A DNA stretch of 64,000 nucleotides from Siniperca chuatsi (lineage: Eukaryota > Chordata > Actinopteri > Centrarchiformes > Sinipercidae), in assembly GCF_020085105.1 (NCBI RefSeq), contig NC_058046.1:24331675-24395674 (forward strand). Direction: 5' to 3'. The position numbers and the translations under genes were made by a program. The notes under the pieces are model-generated. The model saw only the letters and a program-made list of their open reading frames with translations. It was not told where the DNA came from and ran no database searches. This document shows, piece by piece, positions 24,550-35,414 of this stretch. Every line of letters starts with the position of its first letter. Positions within the stretch are counted from its first letter, which is position 1.

Positions 24550-27500
24550 GATCTGTTTTGTTTTTGATTGTAGGAACTGTAGCAGCCAACAGCAGAAGCA
24601 GCAAGAGTGTAGTGTGGACCATTGGGAGGGTAACTTGACACTGTTAGCTGTGAATCCTCTCGGCCAGTACAGCCTCACTGACTCTGCTGAACTCAGTCAC
24701 AGAAGTAGGTGTATCACCCTTACCTTACGAAATCAATTGATGGATACACATCAAGAAGAAGAATTCATATAAACTTGATTTTTTTATACCAATTTTTCTA
24801 AATAGAGTTAAACATAGACATGAAATACACCCATAATAGTTGTTTTTATTTCCTCAGTTCACTGATTGTTGTTTCACCCTTTCTCCCTTAGTCCGTCCAG
24901 TAGCACCAGCTAACCTGAACTCTTTCGTCCATGAATGGAATGCCACTCTGCTGTGGCAGTGGAAGTACAACAGCTATTCCTCCCTGGCTCTTGTCTGCCA
25001 GGTAGAGCTTGCCTCCCATGGGTACAAAACAGTGGTGAGTTGTCTGTCTGTCTGTGTGTGTTTTGCAGGGTGGGGACCACTGGTCCATGTTTGTATTTGT
25101 TTGCTCTGTCTGTCTCAATGTACAGAACCTGTTCTGTTTTTTTTGGTCCGTCTTAAATGGTTTCTGCCGGTTGTGTATACGCAGTACGTCAGTCAGACAA
25201 TACCACTTCCATTCTTCTACCACATTTCCATTATGACATACTAATAACCTACCTATTACTTTCAACAAATGCAAGCTTGTACCTGCATGTTCTCTCCATT
25301 TGTGTGACCATCAATGTACCAAACAGTAATGAAGTCTAATGTATGTGTCCAGCGTACCTTCTCTGGTGTGGGTCTGCAGTCGGTGTTTCTATCGGACCTG
25401 TATCCTGATGAGGATTACACTGTTCAAGTCCGCTGCGGTGCCCAGCAGAATTTTTGGAAGTGGGGAACCTGGAGCGAACCATTTTCCTTCAGAACCAACA
25501 CTTATGGTAAGGGCTTTATTTGTGGTATCTCTTTATTTTAACAGAGGTTTCAGTGAATTAGGGCTACAACTAATGTAAATTTTTATTACTGATTTTATTT
25601 TTGATTAATGATTTAGTTTATAAAATATATAAAAACAAAGGAAATGCTCACATTTTAGAAGCTGTAATTAGCTGTCCATGTGTGACATTTTTGCCTGGGG
25701 AAAAAAAACAAAACACAAATGATTTATTGATTATGAATTGTTGACAATTGTTGTCGATTTAAATTTTCTGCCGAGCGACTAATTGTTTCAGCCCTAACGT
25801 AAATGGGCATCAGTCAATTGTGCTACCAGGATGCCCCGAGCAGTTCCTGTTTAATGACTTGTAGCAAGTAATTAATGTTGCTAAATACTGACTTAATCTT
25901 AAATAATTGTTACGAATTGCTCTAAAGTATAACTAAAATGTAATGGTTTCTCTGTTCCAAAATGGAAGCTTAGCTTGTCAGTTACAAAAGACAGTAGACA
26001 TTTTATAACTGTAAAACCTACTATGAAGCCAGTGTGTTCATCAAAGGCCCAGTCATCATTGTTTTGACTTAATGCATTTGAGGTATATTCATAGACATAA
26101 CAAGAGTTCCTCTGACAAAAAGAAACTTCACTTGAGGTTTACTTACTGGAATTTTTTTTTTTTGTCAAACTGCTATTTCTGAAATCAATAATGAACTTTC
26201 AAGCTCAAAAGATTTCCTTTTTATTTTTAGTAGTCCTTGTATTGCTCTGTTTTCAGTAGTAGAAATCTCACTTATTTATAATTATGAAACAGCAGCACTG
26301 GTACCATTTTTCTTTTTCATCTTTTTTTTTTGTCTTCTCTCAGTTCCAGATGCTCCTGATGTGTGGATGTGGATGAACAGAGACAACACTGGGCAGGTCA
26401 TTTGGAAGGTAATTTTTTTCATCTTTGAACTGAATTGTTTTAGATGGTAGATTTACAATTAACAATTAGCGTTTTTTTTTTTTTTTTTTTACTGTGGCGA
26501 GCACATATTTACAGCATGTTCACATAAGCCACAATCAGATGATGAGCAAGTGCATTGCCTGTCAGGGTTCAGTCTTTATCCTTTGTTTCTGGCTTTCTAT
26601 CCCCTTCCTCCTTTTGCTCTCTCCATTTTGTCATAAAGAAGCTTGACCTGTTTTGAATATATAACATGAATATCTGAAATTATAAGTAAAATGTGATTTA
26701 AAATAGTCTCATCTTTCTCTGTCCCCACTTCCTTCCCTTTCACTTGATTTCTTCTAGCCTCTGACTCGAAGACAAAGCCATGGTCAGATCACAGGTTATG
26801 AAGTTACTCTCTGGAGCCTTGAAGAAAATCTACAGCACACAGAAATCTTTTCACCGGATACTTCTGCTGCTCCAATCAACCTCACACAGATTGCTACCTT
26901 CAGTGACAAGGTCATAGCAACCGTCATTGCAAAGAATGCTGATGGGGTGTCTCAGCCTGCAAGTGTACTTATACCTCTACGTTTGACAGGTATGTGGAAA
27001 CGGAGGGAGACTGTGTTTGGGATGTTTTAGCATGTAAGGCGCAAGTAAGAAGGCAAAAAGTAATTAGTTTCTCAAAGGCACAAGTTTAACTTCATGTGGC
27101 GTAGATATGTTCAGTCATATTTTTAGGTATGGAGAGCAACTGGTTGATTTGTCTGTTTGGTTCCAGCAGTCATGAAACTTTGTAGCAAAACTTGTTGCCA
27201 CCATGGGTTCCCCAGCATAAACACATACACAGCAGTGTGTTCCAAAGGTAACGTCTTTTATTGTCACAGTCTGCTCACACACGCAGTTTCCACATAAACC
27301 ATAAACGAGCCGACCGTGCACCTCTGGTTGCCCTGCTTCCCTCACGCTGGTGTCTGTGGCTCTTCTTAATTCTTGAGTACAAACAAAACCTCACAGCCGG
27401 TGTGGTGCCATGTGCTGGCCACAGGTTCAGCAAGCTACTGCTTATAAAGGGAGAGCACAATTAGTCTGAGACAATTTACTCTCCCTGGCACTGCTCACCT

Positions 27501-30500
27501 GAGCCACTCCCCCACCTCTCTCTCCCTGCAGCTGCCTGCTAACCATGCCCACCTCCTCTCACTTGAAAGATTAAAGCAGCAGTCAAACTAACTAAAATGG
27601 AAGGGATCTCTGTCTGTGTATGCCTGTCCTTTGATTTTCTCAACAACCGTTCATCTGATCGACTTCACAGTTGGCGGGTGTATTGCTGAGGACTCAAGGA
27701 AGTGCAATGTCAAGTGGGAGCTCTTGAGATCTACAGGACACATTTATTAGTAATGTGTTATTACCACGAGAAGTACACACTGTTTAGTGTATTGAGAGGC
27801 GACCCCAATTAACTGTTACACCTCCGAATGGCATGCTGGATATAGCTCATTCTCCGTCGCTTGTTAGAGTACATTTAATAACAGGTGAAGAAAGAGAGAC
27901 TGGAGATGTTACATTGTGGCAAAGTCTTGTAAGTTTACCGTTTTGTTAAACTTAAACATTTCAAACATCAGTGATGTCACTTTTGTAATGAACGCTTTTG
28001 TTCCCTGAAATAGCCTGGGCCCAAATAGCTAGCTGTTACCAATGACAGTAGCCAGTTGGTTATCGCACGTTGGCTATTAAGTTGAACACTATTGTTGAGT
28101 GTTAAGTTGTTTGGGTGAGCGGTTCTCGAGAAAGCTGCAAGCAGCAAAACCGGAGGGCAAGCAATTGGCCCATTCTGAACAGGCACGTTTTGAACGGGCA
28201 CTTATCTAGGTAGTTTATAAAAGGAGAATATGAAGACATGCATTTTTTTTATATTCCTGTATGCATATTTTCTTTTTTCCAGATGTGAAACCCCTCGTGG
28301 CAGTTTATGCGGACGGAGGTTTCCCTCTGTTCTGGCAGGGCGATGCCAATGCCACCTGTGGTTATGTGGTAGAATGGCATGATTCCTCCTGCATGTGGGA
28401 CTGCGCTGTGGATTGGGTCAAGGTGGCCGCTGGAAACACTAATGTCTCTATTGAATCAGGTATGCCAGCCTTGATGCCTTAATTTTTAAAAGGAAACATC
28501 CAAGTCTGTGATAGTGTTTAGTAATTTACGTAATTTAAGTACAGGATTTTCACCTTCCCGCATACTCAAACGTAACTTCAATCTTTAGTATCTGCCAATA
28601 AGGGGCTGCCAAATTTGAAATTATACTGTACAATACATAATAATCTCTTTCTTTGCCATCAGCCAACTTCCAGCAGGGTGTGAGGTACAGCTTTTCCCTG
28701 TACAGCTGCTCCTCGGAGGCCCCAGAGCTGCTGCAGCGCTGGCAGGGATACACGCAGGAGCTGGGTAAGGATAGCACTGCATGTGGAAAGCTTATCTTTT
28801 TAGAAGAAGCAGTAACTTTAAAAATCACACTTCTCTTTCTTTCCTCCTTTCTTTACGGCTTCCACAGTCCCTTCTAGTTCTGTCCCTCTGTCAGCCAGAC
28901 AGCAGGACTCTGATATTCTCCTTACCTGGGGAGAGATCCCACTGGTCAACAGAAGAGGCTTCCTCCTGGGCTACAACATTTACATCAGTAATGGCTCCCA
29001 GCTCACACTTTTAGGTAAATGTTATTATGTGAACTGTAAACAGTACAGCTGTTACAGTAGAGTGCTTGAATCAAATACAAAACGTGCATAATTCGTGTTA
29101 TTACAACATTCATCAAAATGTTATTGAAAGTGCATTTTGTACCCTGTTAAACTCACTCCCTTTCCTCCTCATTGCTCCCTCTCCTCCTCTCTTTTCCTCT
29201 GTCTTTACTTTCTTTCCCGTCCCTCTCTACCTTTTTGTTTTTTGCCTTGTCCTTTGAACAGCCAATCTGTCAGACCCAGGAAGCAGGAACTACACTGTAA
29301 AAGGTTTCTCCTATAAAAAGGGCTCCTATAAATTTACTGTCAAGGCCTACACCTCAGCAGGCGAGGATACGGGCGGCACTGCCTCCGTAACGCTGGAGCC
29401 ATACAGTATGTGAATGTATAGTTATATCTATATAGCTACAACTGGTAATTAACATTTGTATTTATTCTATTCCTATTATTTGAGGCTACAAAAGATGCTC
29501 TTTTGAACTGTGAACTCTGAACTGTGATTTGCTCATCCTCCCAAAGTCAGGGTAAAGCCACAAACACTCTGTAGGGGTGGGTATCGTTAGGATTGTATCT
29601 TTATCTTATCCATACTCTTATCGGCCTGGTTCTTTATCAGTATTCTTACCGGTTCTTTTTCATTACTAAAGAATTGGGTATTTTTATTTATTTATTATCA
29701 TTTTTAAAAAAAGAATAAATTCATAACAGAATTAGAATTTATTTAAATTTTAAATATAACTAAATATTGTTTCTATAGCAGCAGGAGTAAAGTTCACAAC
29801 AGCAAAGTCCCTATATACACTCAATAATATCTCACTGGAAACAAATCTAAAATGTCAGTCAAATAAATAATATTCCTGACATTAAAATATGAAGAACACA
29901 GACAGACAGTATCAGTCCTTCCTCCTGTCCTCCTCCCTCTGCTGCTGCTGTGATCACGCTTGTAGAGAGAGGGGCTGGTTTGTCTCAGCCAGCAGTAAGT
30001 TTATAAGAATTTGCCAAATTTTAAGATTAGTGACAAACTAAGATAAGCAGTTAGGCTACATACAGACAGCTTTCGTTTTAGCTTGACTGACTGAGAGTGA
30101 CAGATGCTTTGCTGAAGCAATGGCACACTACACAACGTTAAAGATCTTTTATGTTAATATGAGAAATGTAAAAATATTTTCGGTTCATTATAAAACTGTG
30201 GCGGGGGAAACACTGTATCTAATATTATTACTGTCTTGTCCTGACAGCTGATTGGCTCATCCTGGAAATCTTGGCTTCTCTGGGAATCACAACCTTATTC
30301 CTGTTCATTGTCACCTTCATTTGCTACAAGAAAAGGAAATGGTGAGACTGTTATGATCCCATCCTGTGTCTCTCTCCTATTTGTGTGTGTTGCATAAATA
30401 ATGTAACAATTATACACAAAGCAACATTTGTAAAGATATCTAACACATTGGTGAAAACCCAGTATAAGCAGCAGCTTATTCTCTAAACTGTATCGAAGAG

Positions 30501-31542
30501 GAGCTGCTATTTGAATTTGTTTAGGCTTTTTATGATACTGTATGTTACAAGTGACATTTTTGCTTTGTCACCAGGGTGAAAAAGGCATTCTATCCAGACA
30601 TACCTGAGCCCAAGCTGCCTGGTGATTGGTCCAGGACACAGGTACTGTATTAGCCTAATCCAATCTGATCCTCACAACTAAAATCATTGTATACTAATTC
30701 TATAGATAGAATAGATCTATCTCGAGATTTTTATATATATCTCTCTCGATAGATCTTTACAACTGACCATTCCTATTTTTGTGTTTTTGAGGCGGTTTTC
30801 TCCTGTTTAAACTGACTCAGTAAAGCGTTTAATAACTCTCTCACAGGGGCCGTTGGATTTGAAGCCGTCTCCCCACAGTATGGTCCACATTGTAGAAAAG
30901 CCTGAGTGGGATTCTAGTAAAGAAGTGCTTGTTGTCATTCCTGAAGAAGACGAGGATGAAGACGGGCAGGGTATTGGAGACGAGCCAGTTGACACAGATG
31001 AGCCAACCTCATTACGCTACTACAACCAAGTGGTAGATGAGCGGCCCATTAGACCGTTTTCCCCAGACTCCTCTGCTTCCTCTGCATCTTCTTTGGATTC
31101 AGCACGCACCGATGTGACATACACAGGGATTCAGACCTCAGGGTCTTCTTTGGTCTTCCAGCTGGATTCACAGGGCTCCTCTGAGGGCCACCAACCCCAG
31201 GCTGATCTGTCTGTCAGCTGTGGAGGTGGAGGAGGGGGTTACCGACCCCAGATGCAACCTAGAGCCCCAAGTGATGACATGGGCTTATCTTCACACGAGC
31301 CTTTCCTAGAGCCTCAGGCTGCCAGTGCTGGGGGCTACAAACCCCAGAGCTCCTGGCATTTGGACTCCCCTGTAGAGGCTGAGGAAAGTGGTGGCCTGGC
31401 ACCCTCTCTTGGATCCCCCACCTCTGTTGCTTCCACTCAGTTCCTCCTCCCTGATGGAGCGGAACATGCAGAGGAGAAACGACAGCTGTCATCATCTGCA
31501 GCAACCTGGTTCACCAACCTGCTGTCATCCACAAAACCGTGA
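21475..31542 (+). CDS. lifr: Lifr, leukemia inhibitory factor receptor-like cytokine receptor (17 coding exons, 983 aa)
   Basis: Type I membrane receptor of the gp130 family, signalling through JAK/STAT. Coding exons: 21475-21580, 21793-21929, 22517-22670, 22976-23251, 23655-23781, 24574-24704, 24892-25034, 25353-25506, 26344-26408, 26758-26989, 28283-28459, 28663-28764, 28868-29014, 29262-29405, 30248-30341, 30575-30641, 30847-31542; the sum is exactly 984 codons including stop. Order: signal peptide (WLICVLLGLSAIHIHA), half cytokine module ending SEWSN, Ig domain (QMYPQDRVVHVGANTTFCC), second cytokine module with the WS motif as KWGTWSE, three fibronectin domains, transmembrane helix about residues 702-724, box 1 (KKAFYPDIPEPKLP), and a tail with YxxQ STAT3-type sites YRPQ (Tyr884) and YKPQ (Tyr916), and a C-terminus ending WFTNLLSSTKP. 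The match to LIFR is strong in tail and ectodomain. It is about 114 residues shorter than human LIFR because the first fibronectin domain is absent. Fish may have two lifr copies; I cannot say which this is. Confidence 0.93.
21990..22295. repeat. Probable decayed MITE in a lifr intron
   Basis: Contains TATTGGCCGATATTGATT and, near the other end, TATCGATATATCGGCCTGGCTG followed by TTGTTGGGCTCTA. These palindromic GATA/TATCGG words are typical of a second fish hAT-like miniature element. No target duplication was found and the ends are uncertain. Confidence 0.4.
24097..24549. repeat. Simple repeats flanking lifr exon 6
   Basis: A poly-T tract lies at about 24112-24134 and a perfect (ATT)n microsatellite at about 24517-24549, only about 25 bases before the acceptor of the exon starting at 24574. 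The trinucleotide run creates apparent poly-Asn or poly-Leu frames that are not genes. Being near a splice acceptor, its length could vary between individuals. Confidence 0.8.
25559..25796. mobile_element. Degenerate hAT-like MITE in lifr intron, related to the one at 19991
   Basis: Begins TAGGGCTACAACTAATG and ends CTAATTGTTTCAGCCCTA, so both ends share TAGGGCT as inverted repeats, and the inside has the same ATTGATTA/GATTAATG wording as the element at 19991-20329. The flanks (CAGTGAAT and ACGTAAAT) match at only five of eight positions, suggesting an older insertion. No coding capacity. Confidence 0.65.
27196..27561 (-). mobile_element. Putative solo LTR in a lifr intron
   Basis: Read on the minus strand, this 366-bp block starts TGAGAGGAGGTGGGCATGG and ends CCATGGTGGCA (TG...CA ends). 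It contains a TATA-like CTTTATAAGC and, further on, a poly-A signal CAATAAAAGACG, in the order expected for an LTR. Flanks on the plus strand are CTTGT and CTTGA, four of five matching, as expected for a worn 5-bp target duplication. No internal retroviral-type genes are nearby. Family (Gypsy-like or other) is not established; exact ends are inferred. Confidence 0.45.
27960..28205. other. Intronic sequence, possibly repeat-derived
   Basis: This stretch before lifr exon 11 has a more even base composition than its surroundings (TAGCCAGTTGGTTATCGCACG, GGTTCTCGAGAAAGCTGC) and near-duplicate words GAACAGGCACGTTTTGAACGGGCAC close to its end. It looks like part of a dispersed element, but no terminal repeats were found. 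Confidence 0.25.
29571..29700. repeat. Dispersed repeat fragment in lifr intron
   Basis: The wording GGGGTGGGTATCGTTAGGAT, CTTATCGGCCTGGTTC and TTCTTACCGGTTC resembles a fish interspersed repeat made of palindromic TATCGG-type units. Right end not determined; the following 500 bases up to lifr exon 15 are AT-rich without recognisable coding sequence. Confidence 0.35.
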
Positions 31543-34500
31543 TTTCATTTCTCTCTCACTCACTCGCTCACTAGCAGCCAGGCCAAGGGGGTTAACATAA
31601 AACTTTCAGATTCATTACTGTTACCAGTGTCATGCATCAAACAAGCCTAGCCCATATGGTCTAGGTAAATATCGCCTCTGATGTAACACTACATTCTTAT
31701 AGTGGCACTTTGACAGCAGGTTAATTATGCTATTTAAGGTGTTTATTCCAAACATAAAGAAATACACATATACTGTAGTTAATTTTCTCTTTCATGCAGA
31801 TATAAAAGATATCAAAATCTGTATATTTATACATCAAAACATTTCTATTCTGACAACAAATCTCATCAAAAGATTTCTTCATACCTCTTTTCCACCATAT
31901 TTATTGCACACCCTGGCAACCTGGTGGCTGTTACGTCCTCTCACTGCCTTTTCAGTTTGAGTTTCAGTTGAGTATATCCAGTTTTTTGCTTGCATTTCTA
32001 ATGTTTTTATTTTTTGTGATGTGAACTATACTACAGAAGGAAACTGAAAGCAAGAAAGTTTCAAACCGAAGAACACTACAAAAGAACAGTTTCAGTAGAA
32101 AGTAGTTAAGTAGACAGAAAACTTCCCCCTCATTAATATCCATGTCTTCTGCTGGTTGGTTATTGAGTTAATCATGCCTGTTTTCTTGCTTGACAGCTGA
32201 TGAGCTACTGAATTGGGGGGAGGCATGTTTACTTTTAAAGAAACTATACAATTTGAAAGGTATGTAAAGATGGCAATGTAGCTCTCATCCTTACAGACGT
32301 GATCTATTTTTCACAAATGAACAGTGAGATGTTACTTGAATGAATGAGAACAGTTGTTATTTTACATAGATACAGGAGTGGTGCTTTCTATTGTCTGGGA
32401 TTGTATGGGTGATGAGCCCAGTGGATATACACTGATATAAGCTAGAACATAAATACAAACTGATGTAATTTAATGAACGAACACATTATTGTGTATTATG
32501 TTACTTTTGAGATTTCTGTTGTTGTTTTGTCTTCCTTAACCAGTAGGGTTTTTTTTTTTTTTCATTCTTTTTGTTTTCTTGTTAAGAAGCTCATTTCAGT
32601 CAGACCAGTGTCCTTTTGTTAATATAATGTTAATGTGTCGGGCATTATCATCAAGCTGATGATTGGTATTGAACAAATTATGAAAATTAACTTGGATGGG
32701 TTATTACAGTGTTTAAATTGCCTTGATAAATGTAATGCTTCCATTAGTTTGCACCATATCACATTTCACCCACTGCCTTGCTCATAAATGTTATGTTTAG
32801 TGAAAAAGAATATCTTAATGTAATGCAGTTCAGAACTGATTGGAAATTTATTTTGTTGGACATACAACAGATTCCACTGCCACTGAGCGTAATGTACAAA
32901 GGATGTTTTAATTAAATTTTAGTACATGCTGAAATTTCTAAACTTTGGTTGCATTATAATTGCATTGATATTACTCTCAGCCCTCTCAGTATATTTATGT
33001 GGATGTGAAGAATTATTTTTATTTGAACCAGTTGCTTTATTTTCAAGCCCAGAGAGATGGCTGATAATGCATTTGATGTTGATTTGCTGTGCTTGGAAGT
33101 GTGTTTATTTTTAGGGAGATCTAAGTCTACATTACATTTAATGTTTTTTTATTTTATTTACATTTTTTTAATGTGACTAGGATCTTTTCATTACAAATTT
33201 TTCCTGAAGCCTCCTTGTAAAATGTGTGATTGGAAAAGAGGATGAAGGAGAAAGCATTTAATGGGAAATGACCAAAAATGTCCAGAAATGCTATAATTTA
33301 GCTTTTGTTGACTAAAATGTGGGGAAATGACCTTGTGGATATCGGTTGCTTGACAGCACTTTGGCATCTCCATAATGGTGTCAAACATAGCCTACTAATT
33401 GCCCAAGTGCTCCACATACTCCATTTGCTCTCTACTCTTGTGTACAGTGTGGGTGTTAAGGACGCACCATTGGCATTCAAAAGCATCATTATGCAAATAT
33501 TAGCCTTCGAATCCAGTGATAACCAGGATGTTTATTTTATCATGTTCTTAAGAGTCTAGCCCTGGCTTGCCTGTGTGGCAGCCTGTGGTCTGTTGTTTCT
33601 CAGTGCCTCCAGCCAACAAGCTTTAAGTAAAACTACTGTGACATAAATGATGATTTAGATTAACTATAATCGATAGCTTCATTGATGAACTGATAACAGG
33701 CAGGCAGTCCTCTTTGACTACGGAGAAAATGTATCCCTTCTTTCTCTTTATGTTGTCACACTGATCTGAATTTTTACTTGATTAATGGGGCAAAATGGTT
33801 AAAAGAATTTTGTCAAAAGCTACACTTTGCACCAGTCAAATTAAGTAAAGAGTGAACCAGCCTGTTGCATTGTGTAAGATCAGTGATCACTTCAAGGCAG
33901 TGGTAAAGGGGGGATATAATTTTGAGTACTTAAACATGGCTGCAGATTCTATTCATTTGAAGCCTGAACAAACAAGCAGGGTTTTGGAGACAAACCTATG
34001 AACGCTGTGTGTTACATTTTACATTTATGTTGATTTGGATCAACAAAATGGCACCTTTTTTTTTTTTTTCTCTGTTTTTATACAACTAACTGTACATAAT
34101 TGTAATTTTCTTTCATTTATTCCCTTCTGACAATACAAAATCTTATGTTGATTTACATTGGAAATGATACTCCATATACTACAACAGGCAGAGTTAATGT
34201 TGACTAACCAGCTTTCTTATAATAAAGGCAAATGTTTGTGTTGATGACACCAAATATATATATAGAGTCCTATGAAATGTAGAGGCATCACACTGTATAT
34301 TTGTTGTGTGTTTAAACACATGGAATTGTTTCTAAATGTGTCGGTCAGTCATGTAAACTTAATCAGAATTGTGATCCTGTCTTCTAATAATATTTTAGCC
34401 TGCTTTGCAGTCTTATCTTATCACAGCAGTGTCGCTTTGCCAGTAGGGCTAGATTACTCACCATGCAGACTCATATATGGCAACTGTTGATATGATGCAA

Positions 34501-34922
34501 TTTTACATTCAGGCCACTACTTTTTTCCATTATCCATATACATTTTTAATTGGAGCTTGTGATTACTGTGTAGAACATTACTGACTTACACATTGTCATC
34601 TCTTGCCCTAGATGTTTTTGCGAAATCAGTGCATGCTGTATAAACTATTACTACAAAAAAATGGCTCATAAATCCTTAAAACTCGATGTTTATGTTACCG
34701 TATGGCTTTAAAACACTCACACTGACTAATGTGCATGACAACATGACTTAAGTATTGTGCACCTGAAAAAGGCTTTCATTTCTGAAAATGCTTTTATATT
34801 TCATGATATTTTGCAAAACATTTTACTATTGATTGAATGAAAAGAGAAGAGTGCTTCTGAGTGAATAAATAAATGTTAACACTAATAACAAAATGAAATG
34901 CTACTTGTTTAAAGGCAATAAA
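31543..34922 (+). other. lifr: Likely lifr 3' untranslated region
   Basis: After the lifr stop there are 3.4 kb of AT-rich sequence without any recognisable exon, ending in AATAAA signals at about 34864 and at 34917-34922, shortly before the spef2 promoter. LIFR mRNAs have long 3' UTRs in other vertebrates, so a single long 3' UTR is the simplest reading. Earlier poly-A sites may also be used. Confidence 0.5.
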
Positions 34923-35268
34923 GTTATTCATCTGACCACTTGTCAGTTTGTAAGTGTTGATCACTGTTCATCTGTTGCCAATTGCCATAATCAATGTGCT
35001 AAACATCACTGTCAAGTAAATTTTTCAGTCCAATGAATATAAGTTATTATTTCGTTCCCTAATTAGTCAAGGATGGCTGCAGGCAAGTGTTGCTAAAAAT
35101 ACTTTCGTCCCTGCTGACCTTCTTAAGTGCGAACTTGTACAGGTTCTGGATCCGTTTGTAGTTATTACATTCCTGTTTTCACTTGAGTGTAGCTATGAAA
35201 ACCGATCCAGGGCCAGCTGGGCCCGCCCGCTCCCATGAGTGCCTCCATGTTGGCAGCCCAGTTGACAT

Positions 35269-35282
35269 GTTATCATGGCAAC
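35269..35282 (+). promoter_or_regulatory. RFX-type X-box in the spef2 promoter
   Basis: GTTATCATGGCAAC matches the X-box consensus GTNRCC-(0-3 bases)-RGYAAC with one mismatch (T for the first C of the left half). It lies 133 bases before the spef2 start codon. X-boxes bound by RFX factors drive many cilia and flagella genes, which fits Spef2's role in axonemes. Confidence 0.6.
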
Positions 35283-35414
35283 AGTGCACCGCTGGGATTT
35301 CCTCCGCTCTTGACTGTTCAGTCGTTATTAGCGAGCTAAATAGTCACATTATTACCTAGTAACATGTAAATTATTAGGTTGTATACTGTCTAAGTTGAAC
35401 GTTAAAGAAAGAAG

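Noticed and set aside
24451-24772. Frames with poly-Asn or poly-Leu runs
   Set aside because: They come from the (ATT)n microsatellite before lifr exon 6.
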